Assembly: GCA_903960515.1 (NCBI GenBank) | Contig: CAJCBL010000171.1 | Span: 24,762-88,761 of the forward strand | DNA length: 64,000 nt | Source of the DNA: an uncultured Verrucomicrobiota bacterium | GTDB taxonomy: Bacteria > Verrucomicrobiota > Verrucomicrobiia > Opitutales > Opitutaceae | Reading direction: 5' to 3' | Part shown: piece after piece, positions 11,131-19,885 of the stretch | Layout of the letters: each line of letters starts with the position of its first letter | How positions within the stretch are numbered: the first letter of the stretch is position 1 | Notes under the pieces: model-generated | Seen by the model: only the letters and a program-made list of their open reading frames with translations | Database searches by the model: none | What the model was told of the DNA's origin: nothing | Position numbers and translations under genes: made by a program

Positions 11131-11466
11131 TTCGCCGCAAAGGGAGAACCGCTTCGACGAGATGTATTCGATCGTTGAAATCCCTGATCTGGCCTCATTC
11201 GAGTCGGTCTTCCGCATCAACCGGTTGTTCAGGTTGCTCGAAGAGAACGGTCGGCCCGCCGGCTACCAAAACGCCGACCGACTGCACGAGAGTGCCCGAG
11301 CCGATCATGCTGCGCCGCCCCAAGGCCGAGTCCGAAACCGAGCTGCCAGCGCGCACAGAGCAGGTGCGTATCGTGCCGATCACGCCAGCCCAGCGCGAGG
11401 GCTGTGTTGGCCATGAGCACTGCGGCCCGCAGCTCGCAGCCAAGGCGCAGCGTCGTCCGCCGCTCC
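11131..11466 (+). pseudogene. degenerate SNF2 helicase fragment (frameshifted)
   Basis: One frame reads QRENRFDEMYSIVEIPDLASFESVFRINRLFRLLEENGRPAGYQNADRLHE; continuing in another frame PIMLRRPKAESETELPARTEQVRIVPITPAQREG (SNF2 helicase signatures). Confidence 0.7.
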
Positions 11467-11519
11467 CGGTCGAACCAGACCGTCTCATGCGCGGGCCGCT
11501 CTCTAGGGACAGGTCATTT

Positions 11520-12070
11520 CCGGCCCCCCACCGACTGCTCCGTCCGTCTCCGTGGGTGTGGAGGGTTTCGACGCGCTCGTGAATGCACGTTTTGCGAGGC
11601 TGTCCTTCTGGGTATCGAAGGCGGCGTTGCGCCACGGCGATCTGCGTGTCGAGGGATTGGGGCCGATCCCCATTTGCCGAGGCCCACCTGCAACGGGGTG
11701 TCGTGGCCTCGTGAGGTATCCGCAATGATGGGCACGGCGTAGAGTCCGTGGCCAGGCGCATGGCTGGCGGGTGGGATCGGCGTCTCTGCCCGCGTCCCGA
11801 GCGACAAGGCCCAACTCAAGCTCGCCTGGTCCAGTGCCCAGTTTGACGGCTGGGGCACCAGGCACGGGCAACCGCTACGGCTTCCGGAGCGCTTTGCCGA
11901 TCGTGGTGGAATCCTGGCAGATGCCGAGCTTGTCACCGAACATTGGAACCTGCCGGCTGGCAGGCGCGGATGGGCGCTCTCTATGGCCAACTCACCTGCG
12001 GTGCGAGGTTCGTCTGGCACGGGGCGACAGTCGATTTCTCCGGCGAGTTGCGCGCCGCACAGCTGCTGCT
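11520..12070 (+). pseudogene. decayed tamB fragment, copy 1 (homologous to ~5500-6022)
   Basis: DNA-level similarity, e.g. GGCACGGGCAACCGCT(A/G)CGGCTTC, GTCTGGCACG(A/G)GGCGA, GCGCCGCAC, frameshifts throughout. Confidence 0.75.
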
Positions 12071-12370
12071 CTTTCGACCGTATAGACTGACGACCGCCAG
12101 TTTATATGGACGGACTCGGCGCGAAGAAGGGGAGCCTAGTAGGGACAGGTCATTTCCGGACCCCAGCGGACACCGAATTGATCGCCGAGAACTGGATCCT
12201 GCCGGCGGCGCGTGCGCGGATGGATGATCACTGAGGCCAACTGCCGGGCTGCGCGAAAATTGGTTGGCAAGATGCGAATTTCGATTTCTCCGGCGAGTTG
12301 CGCGCCGCACAGTTGCTGCTCTTTCGACCGTATAGACTGACGACCGTCAGTCTATACGGACGGACTCGGC
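12032..12370 (+). repeat. tandem direct repeat (offset 250 bp) ending in the dispersed palindrome
   Basis: CGATTTCTCCGGCGAGTTGCGCGCCGCACAG(C/T)TGCTGCTCTTTCGACCGTATAGACTGACGACCG at 12032 and again at 12282; both preceded by a 20-bp identical block TAGGGACAGGTCATTTCCGG (11504 and 12140). Confidence 0.85.
12170..12325 (+). pseudogene. decayed tamB fragment, copy 2 (homologous to ~5887-6022)
   Basis: GCCGAGAACTGGATCCTGCCGGCGGCGCGTGCGCGGATGGATGATCAC matches tamB at ~5893-5941; in-frame stop and substitutions. Confidence 0.75.
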
Positions 12371-12715
12371 GAGAAGAAGGGGAGCCCTCAGGACCGTATT
12401 TGCCCTGAGTCCTGAGGCGCTGGCTTTACGCCAGGCATCTGCGCGGTGAACCTTTGGTTGGGCGTCCAGCGCATGGTGACGAATGGCAGATCGACGGTGA
12501 CGATCAGGGGATCTCGCTCGCGGCTGATCCCACCTCCGGTGGGTGGGCTTCTGTTCACTCGATGTTCAGCTCTCGGCTGCATCATTACGGCTGATCAGCC
12601 TTCGGAAAATCGGGCGTAGTGCCTGTTTCGGCCCCATGGAACTGCGCATCGCTGATGCCTGAATATGTAACCGCAGGACGGGAACAGAGTTCGCAATACG
12701 GCGAGGCGACGACGG

Positions 12716-13496
12716 TCATTCGAGATTGTGGGGCCACGCCCGGCGGAGCATCGAGCGGCGGAGGGCGTGCACCTCCCTGCCGAGGTAGCCGTTGGGCAGC
12801 AGTGGGCTCGGCAGGAGCGGATCAAGGGCAAGCGCTCGTATCCAGGCATCTCGCTCCTTTAGGAGCCACGTGCGCCAACGATGGGCCGGGTCGGAGTCAG
12901 CCGGAGGATGCCCCAGGATGCCCCAGGATGCCGAGGCATTCACGATGCGCTTCGTCCAAGCGAGCGAAGTCCCACGCACCGGCGACGATCGCGGCGTCGG
13001 TTTCGCCGGCGGAGGGGCGGCCATCGAAGAAGAGCAAGGATTCGGGATTGGCAGTTATGGACCGGATGGAAGAGCGTAGTTGCTCGAGTGGGTCGGGTGA
13101 AATCCAGACGCTGCCCTGCAAATACCCGAGCTTTGCATGGCGTAGTGCGGCCCGCAGGCGGGTGCGCACGGGGCGATCGTGTTCAGCGATGTCGAACAGC
13201 ACCATCCTCCAGTGTCCGTCCCACTGGCGAGCCCAGCGCTGCTCGGGAGCGAATTCGCCGCGCGCGAGGGTGAACCCTACCTCGGTGAGGCGCACCACTC
13301 GGGGATCGGTTGGTTCGGGCAAGGTGATAACCCCACGGGCTGCGAGACGGCGCAGTTTGCGGTCGAGGGGCTCATTGTCATAGCTGCGGGTGAGGTTGGC
13401 GCGCGTTGGGCGGGCGAGAGTTGCCGCCGTTTCTCCGATCGCCTCGGCGAGGCACTCGAGGAAGATCAAGGTCTCGGGGCGGAGGTTCTTTGGCAT
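12716..13496 (-). pseudogene. PaaX-family transcriptional repressor-like gene, frameshifted in a 10-bp tandem repeat
   Basis: Minus ORF MPKNLRPETLIFLECLAEAIG...WDGHWRMVLFDIAEHDRPVRTRLRAALRHAKLGYLQGSVWISPDP (PaaX/Cas2-like core) stops at 12897; PaaX-like C-terminus (RWRTWLLKERDAWIRALALDPLLPSPLLPNGYLGREVHALRR) continues in another frame to 12716. Confidence 0.75.
12905..12934 (-). repeat. 10-bp tandem repeat GGCATCCTGG (2 full copies plus a variant third)
   Basis: Minus strand ...CTC-GGCATCCTGG-GGCATCCTGG-GGCATCCTCC-GG... inside the PaaX-like gene. Confidence 0.9.
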
Positions 13497-13515
13497 GGCT
13501 GGGCGGGGTGAAGTT

Positions 13516-13555
13516 CCAACCGTATAAACTGACGGCCGTCAGCATGTACGATTGG
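13516..13555. repeat. dispersed palindrome (40 nt, 4 mismatched pairs) upstream of the PaaX-like gene
   Basis: CCAACCGTATAAACTGACGGCCGTCAGCATGTACGATTGG. Confidence 0.85.
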
Positions 13556-13794
13556 AGCCAATTGGCGAGAGCCCGACATGATTCGGAGGGGCGTGCGAGG
13601 CCCCGGGTAGGGACGGTGATGATGCACAAGGGCTCGGATCCGCAGACCAACCCTGCAACGCGGCTGCGATGCGTAGCTCTATCGTGGTGCCGCTCGGACC
13701 CCGGAGTCAGCGCGTGCAATATTGCCCCGGCAATGAGTGCTGATTGCGCCGGCGACTCGGCCTTCAGACGTGAGGGCCGCCAGACGGCCAGATG

Positions 13795-14375
13795 CCGGTG
13801 GCCAACGCTTCGCGTCGGCGGGGGCATCGTGGCCGTAGTTATGGGCATCGTACCTGAACGGCGTGTTGCGTTCGCTCCTGGCGGATGGTTCGGGTGTAAC
13901 GTATCACTGGGGCCAGGGCGCGTGACGGACCGCATAGACTGACGGTCGTCGGTTTATCCGGCCTGGGGAAATTGCAGAAAAGCTCGACCTGACATGTCCG
14001 GGGTGTTCGGGGCCTCGGATCGGTCCGGTGATAGGCACAGGGGCCCGGATCAGCAGACCAACCCTGCAATGCGGCAGTGATGCGTAGTTATATCGTGGTG
14101 GCGCTCGGATCCCGGATTCAGCGGGCGAATTGTCGCCCAGTGACTGAGGGCTGATTGCGCGGGCAACACGAACTTATCGCATGAGGGACAAGGACGCCCA
14201 GAGACCGGTGGCCAACGCTTCGCGTCGGCGGGGGCATCGTGGCCGTAGTTATGGGCATCGTACCTGAACGGCGCGTTGCGTTCGCGCCTAGTGGTGGATG
14301 GTTCGGGTGTAGCGTGTCACTGGGGCCGTATTGCGTGACAAACCGCATAAACTGACGGTCGTCAGTCTATGCGGT
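13795..14375. repeat. ~410-bp tandem modules, each ending in the palindrome
   Basis: 69-bp identical block at 13795-13863 and 14205-14273; palindromes centred at 13535.5, 13945.5 and 14358.5; similarity extends on both sides (CAGACCAACCCTGCAA..GCGGC). Confidence 0.85.
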
Positions 14376-15709
14376 AGAGGGAGGGGGGAGCAGCGAGCAG
14401 GGCGCGCTTCTTGCCGGAGGATGGGGCTCCACGGAGGAATGGCGGACAGGTATTCGGAGTGAAGCGGCTAACACATTCCAGAAGAACGGCTAAAGATGGA
14501 AGTCGAGGTTTAGAACACCCGATGCCCGCTTCGCCGCTGCGATTTTCCGGTTGGCTGCTTCCGCTGAGCTGGAAGTTATCGGGCCACTACCTTCTGTGAA
14601 AACCCCGATGGATTGATTCGTGTGTACGACTCAACGGGCTTGCCGACGATTTCAAGTGGCCAGATCTCGGTTACCGCAGAGGCAGACCGGAGAGCGGGAG
14701 GAATAGCATTGTCGCTCAACTTGCCGGGACAGTGGTTTATACGCGGGGACTGGGGTGGGCTTGATAGACCAGTACACCGGGATACCCCACTTGGTATCGG
14801 AAAGGTGATTGATTGGGGGCGTTCCCGTAGCGGGCGATCGGCACACCGGGGGCCTGGTTGGCGGTGAGAGCGGCCCCTCACCCCAAAACGAGTGGGGAGG
14901 GCTCGCTGGACGAGGGGCCCGGAGTCAGCGCTGTGCCGGAAGCGGCCAGTTTGCGCTCCCGCGGGCACCTCCTTGGCGCTCCTTGCTGAGCGATCGCTCA
15001 GGAGGGGCGGTGCGAGCGCCGGGCGCGGCCGGCCAACGTGCTTCCAATCGGGAATACTCGATGGGCTTGGGTAGCGGATGGTATCAAGATTCTCGGCTCC
15101 GGTTGTCGATCTTGCCGAGTTTCCCCGGATTCAAACCAAGCTTGCGCGGTGTCGCCAAGTGGCATCGGGAAGTTGGTTGCTCCGGCGGGCGCCGGCCATT
15201 TGGCGCAGCTCGCAGCCCGTCGGGCTACGGCTGGTTTGTGCATAGCTCGCGATTTCCGGACCATCGAATCTTATCCAACCAAAATGGGAAAATGGGTTCT
15301 AGGGCCATTTCTGAGGTGTCATTTCCGGGAATTGCCGAAGTCCGACAGGCAGCTAGGCCGGAAGCTCAATTCGTATCGAGTCCGATGACTCAAGACTTGC
15401 TTGGGCTCGATTGATCCCGGCGGCTGGTGCGGCCAAGGTCACGGGATCAAGGGGGGCTTGGTTAAGGTCTCGTGGCGGGCAGTTGGCTTCCTCGATTGCC
15501 GCGGAGCGGAATACGGGGGGGGCGCGTCCATGCACGGATTGGATTTCTGGGACGCCCGGATGGTGCCTGGGCTCCGACCTTCGGCGCTGTGGAGCCAAGA
15601 GGGCGGAAGTCCTTCGTGGGTAATCAATGCATTCGCACGCCCCGGATATTGGGCGACCAACCGGGCGACACGAGGATTGCGCACTCCTTGGGCCGAGTGC
15701 GGTAGCGCG

Positions 15710-16918
15710 TCACTGCCCGGGCGCCAGCCGCTCCCGCAACTCGGCGATGATCTCATCGGCGTCGTGCGCGAGGTCGATGACCTCCACCAGAATCGGGCCG
15801 AGGTGCACCGCTGGGATCAGCTTCTCTTCCTGGCACGACTCCATGGCGCGCAGCGCGTCGTCGAGGTAAATACGGGCGCGTTTGAGGCGGACGATGATGC
15901 TTGCGCATGAGCCCAGTGGTGGCGGCCACTCCCTGTGGTTGAGTGCACCGGCCAGTTTGACGGCAGCCTTGAGTACGCAGCCTTCCAATTCCACCACAGG
16001 GTGTTCCTCGCCTGCCCCCTTTGGGGCCCACGCCTGATCCTCGGATTCCAAAGACAGCGCCTCGGCGAACTCGAAGGCCCGCTGCGCCAGCGGGTGTTCG
16101 TATTGTGGGGTGTTTCCCGCCTCGGGATCGGCCAGCAGGTCTTCGGCGGCGCGGTTCATCTCCTCAAGCCATTCGGCGTTGCGGGCAAGCTGCTCCGGGC
16201 TGGGCTCGGGCTCCCCCAGCTCTCGCCGCAGCCGCTCGATCTCCTCCTCCAGGATCTTTGCGTAGTCGGCTGCCTCACCTTCGCGTGCTAGTCGCGCTTG
16301 GACGCGGTCCGCCAGCAGATCGCTTCGCGCCTGCGCCCTCTCGGCTTCCAGCTCGGAAGGAGGGGGCTGGCACTCGTCGCCTGTTTCGGCGGCCGGTTCG
16401 GCCTCTTCCTTCTCGGCCTGGGGCTTCTCGGTCAAGTCCCCGGCGTCGCACGCGTTTATGAGCCGCTGGATCTCCTCCTCCGCTAGCGTGAGCTCCCAGG
16501 TGGGGTCCCCCACGATCATGAGCTCGTATTCCACGGTCTCGAGGACCACTCGGCCGTTGGAGTCGCTGAACCATTCGAGATAGAGAGCGTTGCCCCAGTG
16601 GGAGGGGAACGGCTTGCGGGCCGCATAGTATTCGCCGATCTGATCCATCGGAATGTCGGGAACGCGGACCTTGCGGGAGGCGGTGAGCTCGCCGGCGGAG
16701 CCGCGTTGGACAGAGGCGAAACCCTCGAGGTCGGCTGCCTTGGGACGGGGGTTGGTGAACTCGAGTCGCCGGCCGGCGAGGTCGTGGCGGCAGTCGCCGG
16801 CCAGGTCGAGCACGACCGGCTCCGCGCGGCCGACCAGCCAGAGCCGCCCGGTAACACGGCCGCGGGTGCGGTTGTCCACTTCACCTCGGATCACAGCTTC
16901 ATCGATGCGCCAAGCCAT
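15710..16918 (-). CDS. conserved-looking hypothetical protein with acidic/charged middle region
   Basis: Long ORF, MAWRIDEAVIRGEVDNRTRGRVTGRLWLVGR...; good codon structure; alternative upstream start at 16933. Confidence 0.8.
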   Translation of the reverse strand: MAWRIDEAVIRGEVDNRTRGRVTGRLWLVGRAEPVVLDLAGDCRHDLAGRRLEFTNPRPKAADLEGFASVQRGSAGELTASRKVRVPDIPMDQIGEYYAARKPFPSHWGNALYLEWFSDSNGRVVLETVEYELMIVGDPTWELTLAEEEIQRLINACDAGDLTEKPQAEKEEAEPAAETGDECQPPPSELEAERAQARSDLLADRVQARLAREGEAADYAKILEEEIERLRRELGEPEPSPEQLARNAEWLEEMNRAAEDLLADPEAGNTPQYEHPLAQRAFEFAEALSLESEDQAWAPKGAGEEHPVVELEGCVLKAAVKLAGALNHREWPPPLGSCASIIVRLKRARIYLDDALRAMESCQEEKLIPAVHLGPILVEVIDLAHDADEIIAELRERLAPGQ

Positions 16919-17132
16919 GCCGCACGTTGGCAAACCTCCGGGGCGGAGGCGAGCCGGGGAATTGGGGTCGGGTATCGCATTTCCTCAGGTCAGGTCCGAC
17001 CCCGGCCGCGAGGTTGTGGCCATGAAAACGTTTCATGTAAGCACCGGAGGCGGGGGCATGGGGGCTGCTAAGTGGTAAGTCCGCCGCGCCCGCCAGCCGG
17101 GCGCGTTTCAAAACATAATCCACAAACAGAAT

Positions 17133-18125
17133 ATGAAGCTCCCTAACTCCCTGAAACTTGCGGGCGCCACGGCCGCCGCCCTAGTCGTCTCCAGCTCCTT
17201 GATGGCCGAAATCGAGCTCACGAAGGAGTTCTCGCTGAGTGGTTACGTAGTTGGTTCGGCCTCCACCAACAAGATCCAGGGCTCCTCCTCCGACAGCAAC
17301 TTGGACCTCGACGCCTACAAGCTGCTGGGCGTGGGCAAGTTCGACAAGGTCTCGATCACCGGCAGTGTATTCGCCTTCGGCACAGGCAGCGGCGACGGCT
17401 TCGGCTCCTCGCCCATCGTGCTCGATGCCTACGGCACCTACGACTTCGGGGGCGGAAGCACTGTAACGGCCGGCAAGTTCCTGAGCTGGCTGGGCTACGA
17501 GGCGTTCGACCCGATCAACATGCTGCAACTCAGCTATGCCAACACGGGCAGCACCGGGTTCATACCCGCCTACCATACCGGCGTGAAGGCCGAGAAGAGC
17601 ACCGAGGCCTTCGCCGCCGGTGTTGCCGTTCTGGATTCCGTCTACGGCCCCACCTACTACAAGGGCGACGGCGATCTGGACAACGGAGTGGGACTGGAAG
17701 CCTACTTCACCTACAAGGCGATCAAGGACTTCACCCTCTTCGCCGGCCTGGCCTACGACACCGGCGACGCCGCCAAGGCCAAGGCGTTCACGGCAGACCT
17801 GTGGGCTCAGTACGTGTTGGGCAAGACCACCTTCGCCGGTGAGTTCTGCTACGGCAGCAAGGACTACAAGGCCTCCAGCTCGGCAGACGGCTACTTCTGG
17901 CTGGCGCTCGTGAAACAAGCCTTCGACGACAAGTGGTCGCTCACCGGCCGCATCAGCGGGGGTGAAGGAGTCGACAAGGACAAGTTCACCCGCTTCACGG
18001 TCGCGCCCGCCTATGCTGTAACCAAGAACCTCGATATTGTCGCAGAATATACCTACACCGACCTCAGCCACGCGGCAGCCGACTACGCCCACTACGCCGG
18101 CATCCAGGTCCGCTTCAAGTTCTGA
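17133..18125 (+). CDS. outer membrane beta-barrel porin, probably urea/amide uptake-associated
   Basis: Signal peptide, alternating barrel strands, C-terminal aromatic GIQVRFKF; immediately upstream of urtA. Confidence 0.8.
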   Translation: MKLPNSLKLAGATAAALVVSSSLMAEIELTKEFSLSGYVVGSASTNKIQGSSSDSNLDLDAYKLLGVGKFDKVSITGSVFAFGTGSGDGFGSSPIVLDAYGTYDFGGGSTVTAGKFLSWLGYEAFDPINMLQLSYANTGSTGFIPAYHTGVKAEKSTEAFAAGVAVLDSVYGPTYYKGDGDLDNGVGLEAYFTYKAIKDFTLFAGLAYDTGDAAKAKAFTADLWAQYVLGKTTFAGEFCYGSKDYKASSSADGYFWLALVKQAFDDKWSLTGRISGGEGVDKDKFTRFTVAPAYAVTKNLDIVAEYTYTDLSHAAADYAHYAGIQVRFKF

Positions 18126-18164
18126 GTGCCGCCGGCACTGCTGAACTTCGATTGATTCACTCCA

Positions 18165-18194
18165 GCGCGCGGCCTCTACCCACGGGCCGCGCGC
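18165..18194 (+). terminator. hairpin between porin and urtA
   Basis: GCGCGCGGCC-TCTACCCACG-GGCCGCGCGC perfect 10-bp stem, followed by a CT-rich stretch. Confidence 0.55.
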
Positions 18195-18242
18195 CTTCCC
18201 TCTCCCGGTCCACCCATCACCCGTTCGTATCCAACTCACTTC

Positions 18243-19526
18243 ATGCGCACACCCTGGAAAGCACTCTTCGCCGGCACGGCCTTCGCGATCGCCGGTTTCG
18301 CCACCACCCTCTCCGCCGCCGATAAAACAGTAAAGGTCGGCGTTCTCCACTCCCTCTCCGGCACGATGGCCATCAGCGAGACTTCGCTGCGCGACGTGCT
18401 GCTCTTCACCTTCGACGAGATCAATGCCGCGGGCGGCATCAAGGTCGGCGGCGACACCTACAAGATCGAGCCGGTGGTCGTCGACGGCGCCTCCAACTGG
18501 CCCCTCTTCGCCGAGAAAGCCAAGCAGTTGCTCGAGCAGGACAAGGTCGCCGTGACCTTCGGCTGCTGGACCTCCGTAAGCCGCAAGTCGGTGCTGCCCG
18601 TATTCGAAAAGAACAACGGCCTCCTGTTCTACCCCGTACAGTACGAGGGCGAGGAGGAGAGCCAGAACGTGTTCTACACCGCCGAGGCGGTGAACCAGCA
18701 GGCGACACCTGCGGTCGACTACTACCTGGCCGAGGGCAAGAAGAAGTTCTACCTGCTGGGCTCCGACTATGTGTACCCGCAGACCACCAACCTGGTGCTC
18801 CTTGAGTATCTGCTCTCCAAGGGCGTACCGCTCGAGAACATCGGTGGCGGTTTCCGCAAGGACGGCGCCGGGAAGATCATCTCCGCCGGCAAGTACACAC
18901 CCTTCGGACACACCGACTACCAGCAGATCGTGGCCGAGATCAAGCAGTTCGCCGCCTCCGGCGACGCCTGCGTGATCTCCACGCTCAACGGCGACACCAA
19001 CGTGCCCTTCTTCAAGGAGTATGCAGCCTCCGGACTCACAGCGGAAACCTGCCCGGTGGTCTCCTTCTCCATCTCCGAAGACGAGTTCCGCGGGCTGCCC
19101 GCCGACAAGCTCGTGGGACAGCTCGGCTGCTGGACCTACTTCCAGTCGCTGAACACGCCGGCCAACAAGAAGTTCGTGGGCGCGTTCAAGAAGTGGCTCT
19201 CCACATCCACTGTGCCTGGCATCGTAAAGGACGGCCGCGTGACCTGCTCGCCCATGGTTCTCTCCTACGATGGCGTCTACCTCTGGAAGGAAGCCGTTGA
19301 GAAGGCCGGCACCTTTGCGGTGGATGGCGTACGCACGTCCCTCAAATCAGGGCTCTCCTTTGCGGGTCCTGGCGGCACTGTCACCACACAGCCGAACATG
19401 CACCTCACCAAGAACGTCTACATCGGCGAAACCAAGGCCGACGGCCAGTTCAAGATCCTCAAGTCCTTCGAGGGCGTCTACGGCGAGCCCTGGCTGAAGG
19501 GCAAGTTCAAGGCGGCCGCCAAGTAA
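18243..19526 (+). CDS. urtA: urea ABC transporter substrate-binding protein
   Basis: [36 protein letters not shown] ... [33 protein letters not shown]; followed by urtBCDE. Confidence 0.96.
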   Translation: MRTPWKALFAGTAFAIAGFATTLSAADKTVKVGVLHSLSGTMAISETSLRDVLLFTFDEINAAGGIKVGGDTYKIEPVVVDGASNWPLFAEKAKQLLEQDKVAVTFGCWTSVSRKSVLPVFEKNNGLLFYPVQYEGEEESQNVFYTAEAVNQQATPAVDYYLAEGKKKFYLLGSDYVYPQTTNLVLLEYLLSKGVPLENIGGGFRKDGAGKIISAGKYTPFGHTDYQQIVAEIKQFAASGDACVISTLNGDTNVPFFKEYAASGLTAETCPVVSFSISEDEFRGLPADKLVGQLGCWTYFQSLNTPANKKFVGAFKKWLSTSTVPGIVKDGRVTCSPMVLSYDGVYLWKEAVEKAGTFAVDGVRTSLKSGLSFAGPGGTVTTQPNMHLTKNVYIGETKADGQFKILKSFEGVYGEPWLKGKFKAAAK

Positions 19527-19565
19527 CCGGCGCCACGGCACACCCGAAAGTATCCACACATAGGG

Positions 19566-19593
19566 GCGGCACCCACCGGTGCCGCACCTTTTT
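19566..19593 (+). terminator. terminator/attenuator hairpin after urtA
   Basis: GCGGCACC-CACC-GGTGCCGC followed by ACCTTTTT. Confidence 0.7.
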
Positions 19594-19885
19594 GCGTCCC
19601 CGGGAGGCCGGGTGCGTGGCCTGTATCCGCAACCTCGGCGGCCCGGAATCTCGCGCCCTACCCGCCGGCTGGCGCAGCGGGGGCTGGCCCTGGCGCCCTG
19701 CCTGGCCTCAAGGTCCGGCCGCGCCGGTGCAAATGCCCGGATCCGACATATCCGTAGCTTTTCGCCCACCTGATGGGCGTTTTCGGTCAATCGCGCCGGC
19801 TTCGCCCCATGGGCGGCGCCACCACTGGTAAACTTGGCCCCGCTCTCCACTTGGCCCGATCCTTGCGTAGGCAGCACTTCTACCT

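Noticed and set aside
12901-12940. Short repeats as a CRISPR array
   Set aside because: Contiguous 10-bp tandem repeat without spacers, within a coding region.
12897-13496. Cas2-like signal suggesting a CRISPR locus
   Set aside because: PaaX regulators contain a Cas2-like domain; no cas1, other cas genes or repeat-spacer array were seen nearby.
14400-15700. Possible coding genes in this stretch
   Set aside because: Only short, mutually overlapping frames with no recognisable family; left unannotated as probable decayed or intergenic sequence.
17181-18911. 576-aa minus-strand ORF opposite the porin and urtA
   Set aside because: High-GC mirror ORF antisense to well-supported genes; sequence is low-complexity H/V/G/E-rich. 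The same applies to 3256..4371, 5028..6617, 20480..21562, 21720..22439, 23796..24545, 25515..26858, 47809..48915, 49836..50885, 57920..59206 and plus-strand mirrors such as 35217..36977, 37077..38981, 39729..40778, 40860..42041 and 42536..43957.
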